Shown here: positions 19,025-27,472 of the stretch, piece after piece
Position numbering within the stretch: the stretch's first letter is position 1
How the letters are laid out: each line of letters starts with the position of its first letter
Assembly: GCF_029504695.1 (NCBI RefSeq)
Contig: NZ_JAQFIN010000004.1
Span: 186,001 to 250,000, forward strand
Length of the DNA: 64,000 nucleotides
From: Parabacteroides sp. PF5-6
GTDB taxonomy: Bacteria; Bacteroidota; Bacteroidia; Bacteroidales; Tannerellaceae
Direction of reading: 5' to 3'
Program-made: the position numbers and the translations under genes
The notes under the pieces: model-generated
The model's database searches: none
The model's input: only the letters and a program-made list of their open reading frames with translations
What the model was told of the DNA's origin: nothing

Positions 19025-19885
19025 ATGAAAGAGATGAAACACTCAAGACGTACATTTGTCAAACAAACATTGGCAGGTGCTCTGCTATTCGGCACCGCTC
19101 CGGCGATTAATGCCTGGCCTTCTAATGTGATCAAACCAAAAGCGGCCAAGGCGGTTAATCCCTTTCAACTGGGGATGGCCGGTTATACCTTTGTGAACTT
19201 TGATCTGGAGACGACATTGAAAACATTACAACGGCTGGATATACATTATCTATGTATCAAAGACTTCCATCTGCCTTTCGACAGTTCGGCAGAACAGATC
19301 CGGGCTTTCCATGATAAATGTGCCTCATACGGGGTGACCGGTTATGCCGTCGGCCCGATCTATATGCGCAGTAAGGAGGAGGTCGACAATGCCTTCGAAT
19401 ATGCTAAGCGGGTAGGGGTGAAGCTGATCGTCGGTGTGCCCAACTACGATCTTCTGCCCTATGTCAACGAGAAAGTCAAAGCCTACGACTTCCATTATGC
19501 CATTCACCTGCACGGTCCCGATATGCCGCTCTATCCCGACGCTACCGATGCCTGGGAGAATACGAAAGACCTGGATGCCCGCATGGGGATGTGTCTGGAT
19601 ATTGGTCACGACCTGCGCAACGGCTGTGATCCGGTGGCTGATATGAAGAAATACCATTCCCGGGTATTCGATATCCATATCAAGGACGTGACCGACTCCA
19701 CGAAAGCGGGTGTCGGTATCGAGATCGGACGTGGAAAGATCGACTTCCCGGCATTTATCAGCGCACTGCGTGAAGTGAATTATACCGGTGTGTGCAGCCT
19801 GGAGTACGAAAAAGACATGAAAGATCCTTTCCTGGGTATTGCCGAGTCGATAGGCTACTTCAAAGCCGTAAGTGATAGCATATAA
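19025..19885 (+). CDS. Sugar phosphate isomerase/epimerase-like TIM-barrel protein (Tat leader)
   Basis: 286 residues. The N-terminus KHSRRTFVKQTLAGALLFGT is a twin-arginine-type leader, so export is expected. The body is an AP-endonuclease-2/xylose-isomerase-like barrel (LGMAGYTFVNFDLETTLKTL, MGMCLDIGHDLRNG, FDIHIKDVT, GRGKIDFPAFISAL, GVCSLEYEKD). Metal-binding candidates are D and H in LDIGHD, H in DIHIKD and E in SLEYE. Substrate unknown; relatives isomerise or epimerise sugars and polyols. It starts 16 nt after kinase 4 and 3 nt before the next lipoprotein gene, so it may be read through from the kinase. Confidence 0.85.
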   Translation: MKEMKHSRRTFVKQTLAGALLFGTAPAINAWPSNVIKPKAAKAVNPFQLGMAGYTFVNFDLETTLKTLQRLDIHYLCIKDFHLPFDSSAEQIRAFHDKCASYGVTGYAVGPIYMRSKEEVDNAFEYAKRVGVKLIVGVPNYDLLPYVNEKVKAYDFHYAIHLHGPDMPLYPDATDAWENTKDLDARMGMCLDIGHDLRNGCDPVADMKKYHSRVFDIHIKDVTDSTKAGVGIEIGRGKIDFPAFISALREVNYTGVCSLEYEKDMKDPFLGIAESIGYFKAVSDSI

Positions 19886-19888
19886 GCG

Positions 19889-20923
19889 ATGAAAAGAATA
19901 GCTTCCGTCTTATTTCTGGTCATTCTTTTAACCGGGTGTCAGTCGATAAAAGAGTTATATATCGAAACCTATAATCCGGCGGAAATCACTTATCCGGAAG
20001 CTGTTGCCCGGATTCTGATTGTGAACAATACTGTACCGCAGCCTCCGGATGTGGGGTATGAATTGTATCTTTTAGGCAAACAGCAAGATACCTGCCGGGC
20101 CAATGCGGACAGTGCGGCATGGGATGCCTGCAAAACGCTGGGAAAAGCGATCATTGAGGCCAACTATTTCGAGGATGTATTGCTCTATCATTTTCCTACG
20201 CGGACTGATGATCGGTTTATCGCGGATGGGAAAATGTCGGCGGAGAAAGTCCGGGAGCTGTGTAAAGAGACAGGGACAGATGCGATTATCTCTTTCGACC
20301 GCCTTCTGTTTAATATGCGGAAAGATGTCGATGCCGTTTCGAACGATGAGTTTCAGGGAAAGATCAAAGTGGAAGTGGGCGGTATTGTGCGGACTTACCT
20401 TCCCGACCGGACCATTCCTTTGGCTTCGGTGGTGGTGAACGATAGCTTAGAGTTCCGCGAATATGCTGTTCATCAGGAACTATTGGATGTTTTTCTGCCT
20501 ACTCCCGACGTGGCCTTGCGGGCAGCAGGTACGTATATCGGTGCGACACTCTATCCGACGTTTGTTCCCTATTGGGATGAAGAGAAACGCTGGTATTATA
20601 CCGGAGCCGGTTCCCGCTGGAAAGAAGCTTCGGCTTATGCCGCTGCCGGGAAATGGACGGAGGCATTGGAAAGCTGGCATACACTCTACACAAAAAGCTC
20701 CAATAAAAAAATAAAAGCGAAGCTGGCGTCCAATATGGCGTTGGGCGAAGAGATGACAGGCCACTTTGATAAAGCACATCATTGGGCCGTTACCTCGAAG
20801 GACCTTTTCAAAGAGACAGAAGGAGAGGAAGCGATGCATACAAAATTATTACATGCATACACTGCCGTGTTACAACAGCGAATACAGTCGGATAAGAAAT
20901 TAGATATTCAATTTGGTGAGTGA
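19889..20923 (+). CDS. DUF6340-like lipoprotein
   Basis: 344 residues. Lipoprotein leader MKRIASVLFLVILLTGCQS with Cys at the lipobox LTGC. The mature part begins IKELYIETYNPAEITYPEAV and contains TGTDAIISFDRLLF, VGGIVRTYLPD and a TPR-like tail (WKEASAYAAAGKWTEALESW, then ASNMALGEEMTGHFDKAHHW). This matches a Bacteroidetes-specific lipoprotein family without known function. It starts 3 nt after the preceding stop. Likely anchored in the inner leaflet of the outer membrane. Confidence 0.8.
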   Translation: MKRIASVLFLVILLTGCQSIKELYIETYNPAEITYPEAVARILIVNNTVPQPPDVGYELYLLGKQQDTCRANADSAAWDACKTLGKAIIEANYFEDVLLYHFPTRTDDRFIADGKMSAEKVRELCKETGTDAIISFDRLLFNMRKDVDAVSNDEFQGKIKVEVGGIVRTYLPDRTIPLASVVVNDSLEFREYAVHQELLDVFLPTPDVALRAAGTYIGATLYPTFVPYWDEEKRWYYTGAGSRWKEASAYAAAGKWTEALESWHTLYTKSSNKKIKAKLASNMALGEEMTGHFDKAHHWAVTSKDLFKETEGEEAMHTKLLHAYTAVLQQRIQSDKKLDIQFGE

Positions 20924-20950
20924 TAGTGCTCCCGTTTGACCATTTATTAC

Positions 20951-20958
20951 TACTTTTG
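20951..20958 (+). promoter_or_regulatory. -7 box for the 20979 gene
   Basis: TACTTTTG, full consensus match 20 nt upstream of the ATG. Confidence 0.5.
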
Positions 20959-20978
20959 CAGAAAACAGGAAAGTTATT

Positions 20979-21443
20979 ATGAACACAAACACAGCGAAGG
21001 TACAATCTATTATTGAAGCAACCTTTGTCTCTGCGATGGAAGGATTGACCGGGAACGGAGCAGGGAGCTTGATCAGCGACCTCTATGTACAGGTTGAGAA
21101 AGAAACCGGTGAGTTGCAGATTTACGATGATAGTGAAAACGTATTGAATAAGATCGTTATCTTCGACTGGGTAAAGCGGAAAGACAATGATACGGATAGT
21201 TTCTACAAACATGTAGCTGTCACATTGAAAGCCGTGCTTACTGTTTTGTCGACCAAAGGCCTGTTCGAAAACCCCTGTTTCATAAAACCTCTTTCTGTTA
21301 GCCTAACCGATGATTCTTTTGTCGTTATTGAAGAACTTCTCTTCATCGACGATGACTTATTTCGCTTGGATGATCCCTTATTACAAGATTTGGATGCCGA
21401 ATTAGACGATTTTTTAGCCAATCTGCTTTCAGATGTAAAATAA
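20979..21443 (+). CDS. Hypothetical acidic protein
   Basis: 154 residues, no leader, no membrane segment. Starts MNTNTAKVQSIIEATFVSAM; the C-terminal third is rich in Asp, Glu and Leu (LLFIDDDLFRLDDPLLQDLD, then AELDDFLANLLSDV). Own -7 box and a good start. I do not recognise the family. It sits directly before tRNA-Thr, and the tRNA promoter begins 5 nt after its stop. Confidence 0.75.
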   Translation: MNTNTAKVQSIIEATFVSAMEGLTGNGAGSLISDLYVQVEKETGELQIYDDSENVLNKIVIFDWVKRKDNDTDSFYKHVAVTLKAVLTVLSTKGLFENPCFIKPLSVSLTDDSFVVIEELLFIDDDLFRLDDPLLQDLDAELDDFLANLLSDVK

Positions 21444-21448
21444 GGTTT

Positions 21449-21456
21449 TATCTTTG
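21449..21456 (+). promoter_or_regulatory. -7 box for tRNA-Thr
   Basis: TATCTTTG, 19 nt before the mature 5' end of the tRNA. The second tRNA copy at 31860 has no such box, so the first copy is the one likely to be expressed. Confidence 0.6.
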
Positions 21457-21475
21457 CACCCGAAAAATAATTCCC

Positions 21476-21548
21476 GCCGAAATAGCTCAGTTGGTAGAGC
21501 AATTCATTCGTAATGAATAGGTCGCCGGTTCGAGTCCGGCTTTCGGCT
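21476..21548 (+). tRNA. tRNA-Thr (anticodon CGT), left boundary of the island
   Basis: Acceptor GCCGAAA/TTTCGGC, D arm GCTCAGTTGGTAGAGC, anticodon stem ATTCA/TGAAT with loop TTCGTAA (anticodon CGT, reads ACG), T arm GCCGGTTCGAGTCCGGC, discriminator T; CCA not encoded. 73 nt, identical to the copy at 31860-31932. A GACAG...CTGTC hairpin with a T-run follows at about 21562-21594 and serves as terminator. Confidence 0.97.
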
Positions 21549-21608
21549 CAGTGGGAAAGAGACAGTTACTTTAGGGGTGGCTGTCTTTTTTTTGTGTTTT
21601 ATTTTCTT

Positions 21609-21637
21609 GGTTTACACGTCAGTTTACACAAGTTGTA
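21609..21637. promoter_or_regulatory. Left-end integrase arm-like site pair
   Basis: GGTTTACAC-GTCA-GTTTACACAA-GTTGTA. This matches the right-end pair at 31739-31767 in sequence, order and orientation, as expected for arm-type recombinase sites on both sides of attP. The role is inferred. Confidence 0.6.
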
Positions 21638-21760
21638 AGATTAATACTATTATAATTATCTCAAATATCTTAGTGAGACAGCTTTTGGAGAAGGTATATA
21701 ACCTGAATCTCACGAAAAGCTGTCTCATGTTTTTCAATTCACCAAATAGAGGTGAAGACT

Positions 21761-22378
21761 TTACCATTCCGGGTACTCCCCAGGGTCTATTGCGTAGTCT
21801 GATAACAGATATAAAGGATCAGATTTTGAGTATAAAGATGTCTTATAGCTTCTATCTGTCTTGTATGAGACAGGATCGTATGAAACAATGTAATGAATAT
21901 ATTCATGTGACAATTGATATAATTCATTTTCTTTTAATACAAGAAGAGAAGAATACGATTCTGTATAGGATTTCACTCCATTTATATATGTTTGACCTTC
22001 TTGTTTATGCAACCATATCATATAGTAACAATGATAGTTGCTGTTCATTTTAACAACACGAAATATATCCAAATAACTAAACTTAGTTCTTGAAACTGTA
22101 ACTGAATCAGATGTAATGTGTATAGTTTCATTAACTTTTTCTTGTGAGGATATAACTGGTTTTGTATGTTTAGTAGTAATACAAGATCCAGATAATGTGT
22201 AACTTCCAACACTCTTGCTCAGCATCATTTTCGCATCATCAATAGAGATCTTAATGGTATCAACTATGAATTCTGCGACATCTATTTCTTTTTCAGGTGA
22301 GTGTGTTTCCTTATCACATGAAGATAATAGACATAACACTATCACCGAGAATAAAGACACGAATATGATCTTTTTCAT
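21761..22378 (-). CDS. Island lipoprotein, unknown function
   Basis: 205 residues. Leader MKKIIFVSLFSVIVLCLLSS ending at a lipobox Cys (LSSC), then CDKETHSPEKEIDVAEFIVD. The mature domain is a mixed beta-rich sequence (GSYTLSGSCITTKH, ITSDSVTVSRTKFSYLDIFR) with no recognisable motif. A plus-strand frame across the same bases (21577-22053) lacks a leader and any plausible content. It lies 19 nt downstream of the outer-membrane protein gene on the same strand, so the two are probably one envelope unit. Confidence 0.75.
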   Translation of the reverse strand: MKKIIFVSLFSVIVLCLLSSCDKETHSPEKEIDVAEFIVDTIKISIDDAKMMLSKSVGSYTLSGSCITTKHTKPVISSQEKVNETIHITSDSVTVSRTKFSYLDIFRVVKMNSNYHCYYMIWLHKQEGQTYINGVKSYTESYSSLLVLKENELYQLSHEYIHYIVSYDPVSYKTDRSYKTSLYSKSDPLYLLSDYAIDPGEYPEW

Positions 22379-22397
22379 ACGCTAATCTATTAATCAT

Positions 22398-23168
22398 TTA
22401 AAACTCAAATCCAAGTTTGCAATTAATTCCACCGACCCAATTTGTAGTGCCATCAGAGTAACTTGAATCTTGATAGTGAAATTCTGCAACTTGATAGAGA
22501 TATCCAAGAGATAAATTTGCAGCACATTTAGCTGATATCATAAACTTAACACCGAGAGAAGGTATAATATGAAAACCGGTTTCCCTGTATGTTTCATTTT
22601 TAGAAATCAGAAATGAATAACCAGCTTTAACCCCTAAAAAAGGGACAATAGATCCTTTCATAAAGTTAGTTCTAATATCTAAGAATACAGGTATAGCGGT
22701 GTGTGTATGCTCTGTATAATGCTTAGACACTCCTGCTGCTCTATAAATTTGTGTTCCTGCTCCTGCTCCTATAAACAAATATGGTGAGAATTGATACCCA
22801 TGACTTGTTGACAATTCATAGATATCGAATATTCCGTCGACCAATGAACTTTTTGTAAAACCTCCATCAATAAACCCACGATAACCTGTAATATCATATT
22901 TCTTAGAGAAGTAAGAATTCGGATTTCTTGTTTTATATCTTGCCAAGACTTCTTCTTTTGTGATTTTCTCCACTTCTTCCATTTTGTAAACGAAAATGCT
23001 CCCGTCTGCTGTTTGGACTTTGATAGATTGGTTAGGGACTTGTTCAATAACTGAACCTTTGATAACACTCCCATTTTTCAAGTAAATGGTTTCCTGTGCT
23101 TTGTTTTGCGAGAATAAAGCTGAATTAAAGCTGAACAAAACGATTAATAGTAAAAATGCTCCTCTCAT
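22398..23168 (-). CDS. Small outer-membrane beta-barrel protein
   Basis: 256 residues from the ATG at 23168 (MRGAFLLLIVLFSFNSALFS leader); the frame extends 28 codons upstream, but that part lacks leader character. After the leader comes YLKNGSVIKGSVIEQVPNQS and a KVQTADGSIFVYKMEEVEKI segment, common at the N-terminus of Bacteroidetes surface proteins, then short amphipathic strands (SPYLFIGAGAGTQIYR, VPFLGVKAGYSFLIS, SAKCAANLSLGYLYQ) ending in KLGFEF with a terminal Phe. Function unknown. Probably co-transcribed with the downstream lipoprotein. Confidence 0.8.
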   Translation of the reverse strand: MRGAFLLLIVLFSFNSALFSQNKAQETIYLKNGSVIKGSVIEQVPNQSIKVQTADGSIFVYKMEEVEKITKEEVLARYKTRNPNSYFSKKYDITGYRGFIDGGFTKSSLVDGIFDIYELSTSHGYQFSPYLFIGAGAGTQIYRAAGVSKHYTEHTHTAIPVFLDIRTNFMKGSIVPFLGVKAGYSFLISKNETYRETGFHIIPSLGVKFMISAKCAANLSLGYLYQVAEFHYQDSSYSDGTTNWVGGINCKLGFEF

Positions 23169-23527
23169 GAAATTATCGTTGTACCTTCCTGTTCCCTTTG
23201 GGAGGTGATTATATATAAAGAAAGCGTGGGAACTGTATTTAAGCTTATCCACTCATCAGGCTCTCGCAAAGCCAAATCGTACAGATAAGCAACAGTAGCC
23301 CACGCCATATTATTATATAGTCTATCATAAGATAGATACATAACATAGACGTGAGCGTTTGTTGCTATCACCCCTGTACGATATACAAATTTGCGAGATT
23401 TGATGAGTAGGGATAATTCCAATAAACGCTTTTCTAATATGTCATTCCACTTCTCACCGCTGTGAGATTTGGAATTATGCAAATATAACAAAAAGCGTTT
23501 GATTATGTTCGTCAGAAAGAGAGACAA
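23165..23527 (-). CDS. Possible small protein between the recombinase and the outer-membrane protein (doubtful)
   Basis: A 120-codon frame that overlaps the recombinase end by 16 nt and the next ATG by 4 nt, filling the gap exactly. No motif is recognised (NAHVYVMYLSYDRLYNNMAW, ALREPDEWISLN). The tight overlaps argue for a gene; the unusual composition and lack of a recognisable family argue against. It may be a remnant. Confidence 0.3.
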   Translation of the reverse strand: MSLFLTNIIKRFLLYLHNSKSHSGEKWNDILEKRLLELSLLIKSRKFVYRTGVIATNAHVYVMYLSYDRLYNNMAWATVAYLYDLALREPDEWISLNTVPTLSLYIITSQREQEGTTIIS

Positions 23528-24099
23528 TCGTAAGTTTCCATTAACTCATCTTGTCTCAATCCCAAATATCGCTTGGTTATACTCACAGAACTATGATTAA
23601 ACAGTTCCATAAGCTTCACAAGTGCCATTTCTGCATTATCAGAATTTTGGTTGTAAACCTGTCTACCGAAAGTTTTTCTAAGCGAATGACAAGAGAAATT
23701 TTTGATCTGAACCTTGTAATCAGTCTTGATCTCTTTCAACTTCTGATTGATCCTCTGGATACTGAAAACCGTTCCTTTTTGTGACACAAGTATTGGAGAA
23801 TTAATACTGATCGGATTGATATTCTTGTAACACTCCGAAATATGTCGCTTTAGCTGTGTATTGATTCGGATTGTTCTGTTCTTACCGGTCTTCTTCTCTT
23901 GTATGGTAAATTCATCTGTATTTAAAATTTGTTTCCATCTAAGAGAGAGAATATCACTAATTCTCAATCCCCAAAATGAGCCTATCGCAATAAGCAACGA
24001 AAAGTTATGCTCCCCGTCCTTTGCTAATCGCCTGACAAGGTTTGTCATTTCGTCCCAATTAAGGAAATCCGCTGTTGTGTTAGAATATTTCAAACTCAT
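23512..24099 (-). CDS. Catalytic-domain-only tyrosine recombinase
   Basis: 195 residues, about half of a normal integrase. Only the catalytic domain is present: first Arg in GSFWGLRISDILSLRW, HSLRKTFGRQ for the H-x-x-R pair, and LFNHSSVSITKRYLGL for the second His and the Tyr nucleophile. The N-terminal SAM-like core-binding domain is missing, as in short FimB/FimE-like or Bacteroides invertase-type recombinases. It may act on inverted repeats (phase variation) or help excision. I saw no clear pair of inverted sites nearby. Upstream lies a strong hairpin at 24182-24233. Confidence 0.85.
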   Translation of the reverse strand: MSLKYSNTTADFLNWDEMTNLVRRLAKDGEHNFSLLIAIGSFWGLRISDILSLRWKQILNTDEFTIQEKKTGKNRTIRINTQLKRHISECYKNINPISINSPILVSQKGTVFSIQRINQKLKEIKTDYKVQIKNFSCHSLRKTFGRQVYNQNSDNAEMALVKLMELFNHSSVSITKRYLGLRQDELMETYDCLSF

Positions 24100-24181
24100 A
24101 ATATCTTCTGTTTTATTTGATTATACATAAAAGTGAATGTTATTAAAGATTCAAATTTTAGGTTTCTCTGTAAAGTGCTGA

Positions 24182-24233
24182 TTTATAGGGAAACGTCCAC
24201 TTTCTATATAAGTGAAGAACATTTCCCTATAAA
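24182..24233. repeat. Two-part hairpin between radC-like and recombinase genes
   Basis: TTTATAGGGAAA (24182-24193) pairs perfectly with TTTCCCTATAAA (24222-24233), and inside it CACTT pairs with AAGTG. It lies 9 nt past the RadC stop and 83 nt before the recombinase start on the minus strand. No T-run, so more likely a regulatory or recombinase-binding site than a terminator. Confidence 0.6.
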
Positions 24234-24241
24234 GTCAAAAT

Positions 24242-24697
24242 TTAGATGCGCCCTTCATCTGCATAACTGAAATAACTCTCTGGCGTTACTATAATGTGGT
24301 CAAGTAATGATATATTCATCAACTTACACGCTTGTGAAACTTTTTGTGTCAATAGATCATCTTGGTTGCTTGGTTGCAAGTTTCCGCTTGGGTGGTTATG
24401 ACTTAGAATTAATCCGCTTGCATTACCCAAAATTGCAGCTTGCATGATGATCTTAATATCCGCACTGCATTCATTTGTACCACCGATTGAAACGGTATGG
24501 AATCCCAAAGCTTTATTTGCTCTGTTTAAGAGAATCAGTTTCAAACTCTCATGGTGTTCGATCGTTTCTGAATCAAATACAGAGTTTATAAGTAGCTTGT
24601 AAATATCCTGTGAACAGAATATTTGCGGACGTTCGCTTGCTTTTACTTTGTTCTTGTATGTTAGCTTTACTTCGCTAACTGAATAGATGTTTTCCAT
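24242..24697 (-). CDS. RadC-like JAB/MPN domain protein
   Basis: 151 residues, matching the RadC JAB domain without the N-terminal HhH part. The JAMM metal motif is visible as LSHNHPSGNLQPSNQDD (H-x-H...D), with TVSIGGTNECSADIKIIMQA before and LLDHIIVTPESYFSYADEG after. Such short RadC proteins are typical of mobile elements; despite the name, a repair function is not established and a role in element DNA processing is often assumed. Codon use is AT-rich like its neighbours. Confidence 0.88.
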   Translation of the reverse strand: MENIYSVSEVKLTYKNKVKASERPQIFCSQDIYKLLINSVFDSETIEHHESLKLILLNRANKALGFHTVSIGGTNECSADIKIIMQAAILGNASGLILSHNHPSGNLQPSNQDDLLTQKVSQACKLMNISLLDHIIVTPESYFSYADEGRI

Positions 24698-24960
24698 AAT
24701 AAATTGATATTAAACTGTTTGTATTCTGTTTAGTTGATAATTTCAGATAAAGGAGAGGGAAAGGATATTTCAACAAGTAAAGACAGAGAGAGTTTTTCTT
24801 CTTTACCTGTTAATTTGGGAAGATGCTATTATATTACCTTTAGTAGGCTTTTCTGAGAGGTCAGATTTTTTCTGAAAACGTCCCTTATTGTCCTGTGCAA
24901 ATTCGAGTAAAATATCCATTTTTTTATTCCACTACCGGAGGCGGACTTGATATGTAGTCA

Positions 24961-24986
24961 ACTGGGGCGTATTCCGCCCCAGTTTT
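24961..24986 (+). terminator. Orphan plus-strand terminator-like hairpin
   Basis: Nine-base stem ACTGGGGCG/CGCCCCAGT with a 5-nt loop followed by TTTT; no annotated gene ends before it on this strand. Confidence 0.6.
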
Positions 24987-25061
24987 ATGTATTAAATTGG
25001 ATTTTGATTTATCAGGGGAGGGGGGTGTTTTTCATAGAAGTGATTTTTATTACTGTTTTTT

Positions 25062-25132
25062 CTGATACAGTTTTTTTGATTCGGAAATGACATATATGCC
25101 TATAAAGAAAAAAGTAGTTCAATTTTTCTGTC
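25062..25132 (-). repeat. ~66-bp inverted-repeat element, copy F (opposite orientation)
   Basis: In reverse complement it reads GGACAGAAAAATTGA...TTTCTTTATAGG...CCGAATCAAAAAAACTG, aligning with copy B at 27381. Terminal pairing is weaker here than in the other copies. Confidence 0.7.
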
Positions 25133-25341
25133 CTTAAATAATTCAGCTAAAAGAAAGTATGAGTTTGGAGTTTCATGGCTAAGAAGTTACCGTCGGTTTT
25201 TGTAATAGGATTGCTTGCTCAAATCCCATTCAGAAGTAAGCAGACAGGTCGATATTACCTGTAAAATATAAACTGATTCTTGATTTTTAAATAGGAGATT
25301 GAGACGGATGTTTTTTATAGACCCGGCTCAAACTCTCATAT

Positions 25342-25378
25342 AAAAAAAGAGGCTCCCATTTCTGGAAACCTCTCTTTT
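25342..25378 (-). terminator. Terminator of the island helicase gene
   Basis: On the minus strand AGAGGTTTCC pairs with GGGAGCCTCT around AGAAAT and is followed by seven T; it begins 9 nt past the helicase stop. Confidence 0.75.
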
Positions 25379-25386
25379 ATGAAATA

Positions 25387-27243
25387 TCAAATTAGCTTTC
25401 GCCTTTTGATATGGTAACATTCTGTTGATTTGCCGTCTATTTTCAACGTGAATTTCTCTGCATCAAACCAATTTTCTATATCTGTCGCCTTTGCTGTTAA
25501 TCTTTTACCTAAAGAATTATATATCCCTTGCAAGGTTTTCTTAATTTTACTTGAGGGGACATCCATCACCTCACCGATTCCTTCCTCTTTCAGACATTTA
25601 ACGATCTTGTTATCCATTGATGTATCAGAAAGCCTTGTCAATTCCCGACGGATATTTCCAACATGGTATTTCAGACATTTAACCCGATCAACACCTAACA
25701 ACTCATAAGCTTCTTTTAGCATTGGCTTTGTTTTCTCTATAATACTCAACCTGTCCTCACCATTCGGAAAGTAGATTAATCCTGCCAAAGAATCACGAAT
25801 AGTTGCATATTCTAAAAACAAATCCATAAATGACACTTTCGCTTTCGGATTTGCAGCGATTTTATCTGTTTCAAAAATATGTGGTGATAAAGACTTTACC
25901 TTGAACCCACTTTGGCTATAAGCTGTTTCCACTCTTAACCGGAGCTGGTAGAGGTGTTTCGTTATCTTGAAATTCATTATATCAACTTTTATCAGGTTTT
26001 TATCTATAACCAGTTTGTCGTCTATCACAGACAAGTATTTAATATCCATCTCTTTTAGCAATGACTTTATCACTTTTTTTCGGTTGGTTTCACTCATTGC
26101 ATTAACCTCTTCCACTAAGCTTTCACTTTCGGCTAATACCTTATATGAACTTTGCGTAAACTCTTCCAAGGTTACATTTCCGCTATACCTTGTTTCAGAA
26201 TAGATATGAGTTACATGGGTATTATATTCTGAATCTCTGATCCGTCCACAAATCTGAATAAACAAGGTCGATATATCCATCAAAGTATGTGATTTATTCT
26301 TATCACTCACAATATAGGTTTTGCCCTCTGGGTCGTAAATATCACATCCTTCAAAGCAGGTGGATGTATAAAAATTGATCTTTTTTACAGGATCAGTTGT
26401 TTCAGCAATCGGGTAATCATTCCCTAATTTGGTCTGATTCTTTTTCTTCCCTTTCCCCGGATTGTTATTCTTGGAACATATCACCCTTACGTGCTCTGGT
26501 CTTATTCCCGTATCTTTTATAACCTTGGCTATGAAATCAACGCTATTGACGAATATATGCAAATTCCCCAATATTTTACCATTCAAAGCATTCACGATTA
26601 AATAGCATACTGTTTTTGTCGGGCTATTTGTTGGTTTGGAATAAACTGTTACCTCCTTTGTGTTTTCCCATTTAACTTGTTTGACAGGAATATCTTTCAT
26701 TTCCTCTAAGAGAAACTCCTCTTCGATGGGTGTCGCTGTCATATACGTGTACTCTTCAAAATCCGAGACAGTATTTAATACTCTTTTTATCGCACAATTT
26801 CTGAACACATATTGATTGAACAGTAAATGCCATTCATCGACAAGAATCCCGAATGTATGGAATACTTCTATATCATTATCCAATAACAGTTTCACAAGTC
26901 GGCTAAGACTGTCATAGGTAACAAGTAGCTTCCGCTTGCTTTGGGTCTTTACATATTCGACTATCTCTTCATCTGTTGCCGGCTGTATATCATCCTTACT
27001 TAACCCGAAAGATGAATATACCCCTAAAATCTTTGTTTCTGTCTCGTTATGCTGAAATAGCTTGTTCTTTATCAAGCTCACAAATGGCATAACAATAATC
27101 ATATCTTTCTCACATCTAATTGCAAGCTCTGTACCTCCACATCCTGTTCTCCCTTTATCAAGTAAACATTTAGTGGGTAGCTTACTCATGAAATCGCCTA
27201 AATACTTTGTTTTTTCCGGTGCATATATTATTTCCGGGGTCAT
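25387..27243 (-). CDS. SF2 helicase-like protein with unusual Walker A
   Basis: 618 residues. N-terminal motor: residues 29-39 read DKGRTGCGGTE, in the place of a Walker A, but without the usual Lys before Thr; then IIVMPFVSLIKNK (motif Ia-like), LVTYDSLSRL, a DExH-like box ILVDEWHLLFNQY, and TYMTATPIEEE (motif III). Second motor half: GNLHIFVNSVDFIAKVI, FYTSTCFEGCDIYDPEG and LFIQICGRIRDSEYN, the last being a motif VI Q-x-x-G-R-x-R. A ~250-residue C-terminal part is unrecognised. Such helicase-like proteins occur in Bacteroidetes mobile elements. Two copies of the ~66-bp repeat lie directly upstream and a terminator follows. Confidence 0.75.
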   Translation of the reverse strand: MTPEIIYAPEKTKYLGDFMSKLPTKCLLDKGRTGCGGTELAIRCEKDMIIVMPFVSLIKNKLFQHNETETKILGVYSSFGLSKDDIQPATDEEIVEYVKTQSKRKLLVTYDSLSRLVKLLLDNDIEVFHTFGILVDEWHLLFNQYVFRNCAIKRVLNTVSDFEEYTYMTATPIEEEFLLEEMKDIPVKQVKWENTKEVTVYSKPTNSPTKTVCYLIVNALNGKILGNLHIFVNSVDFIAKVIKDTGIRPEHVRVICSKNNNPGKGKKKNQTKLGNDYPIAETTDPVKKINFYTSTCFEGCDIYDPEGKTYIVSDKNKSHTLMDISTLFIQICGRIRDSEYNTHVTHIYSETRYSGNVTLEEFTQSSYKVLAESESLVEEVNAMSETNRKKVIKSLLKEMDIKYLSVIDDKLVIDKNLIKVDIMNFKITKHLYQLRLRVETAYSQSGFKVKSLSPHIFETDKIAANPKAKVSFMDLFLEYATIRDSLAGLIYFPNGEDRLSIIEKTKPMLKEAYELLGVDRVKCLKYHVGNIRRELTRLSDTSMDNKIVKCLKEEGIGEVMDVPSSKIKKTLQGIYNSLGKRLTAKATDIENWFDAEKFTLKIDGKSTECYHIKRRKLI

Positions 27244-27291
27244 AGTTTTAAAATTTTGTAATTAATAAATCGTTTGATCTTGGTTCTTGGT

Positions 27292-27358
27292 TTCCAGAAA
27301 ATTTGACTATTCTTTCTTTATAGAGGTTTTCTATGTTTCGGAATCAAAAATTCTGGAA
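27292..27358 (+). repeat. ~66-bp inverted-repeat element, copy A
   Basis: Ends TTCCAGAA/TTCTGGAA; interior TTTCTTTATAGAGG and TTTCGGAATCAAAAA. It starts 49 nt upstream of the helicase ATG. Confidence 0.8.
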
Positions 27359-27380
27359 TCGGAATCTATGATCTAATTAG

Positions 27381-27443
27381 CTGTTACAGAAAAATTGAGT
27401 AGTTTTTCTTTATAGACATTTTTATACTTTCAGAATCAAAAAA
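27381..27443 (+). repeat. ~66-bp inverted-repeat element, copy B
   Basis: Ends CTGTTACAGA/TCTGTAACAG, a different but perfectly paired stem; interior TTTCTTTATAGACA and TTTCAGAATCAAAAAA are as in the other copies. Confidence 0.8.
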
Positions 27444-27472
27444 TCTGTAACAGCAGTTATCTGCATTTCTTC

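Larger units (their letters stand above)
24698..25386. other. Non-coding 0.69-kb stretch of the island
   Basis: No convincing gene on either strand. It holds a hairpin with T-run at 24961-24986 (ACTGGGGCG/CGCCCCAGT then TTTT, plus-strand oriented), one inverted copy of the ~66-bp element at 25062-25132, and the helicase terminator at 25342-25378. The plus-strand terminator without a plus-strand gene hints at a small RNA or a lost gene between about 24720 and 24960. Confidence 0.6.

Noticed and set aside
21577-22053. Plus-strand frame of 158 codons at the left end of the island
   Set aside because: It lies over the minus-strand lipoprotein gene, which has a clear lipobox leader; the plus frame has no leader, motif or good start.
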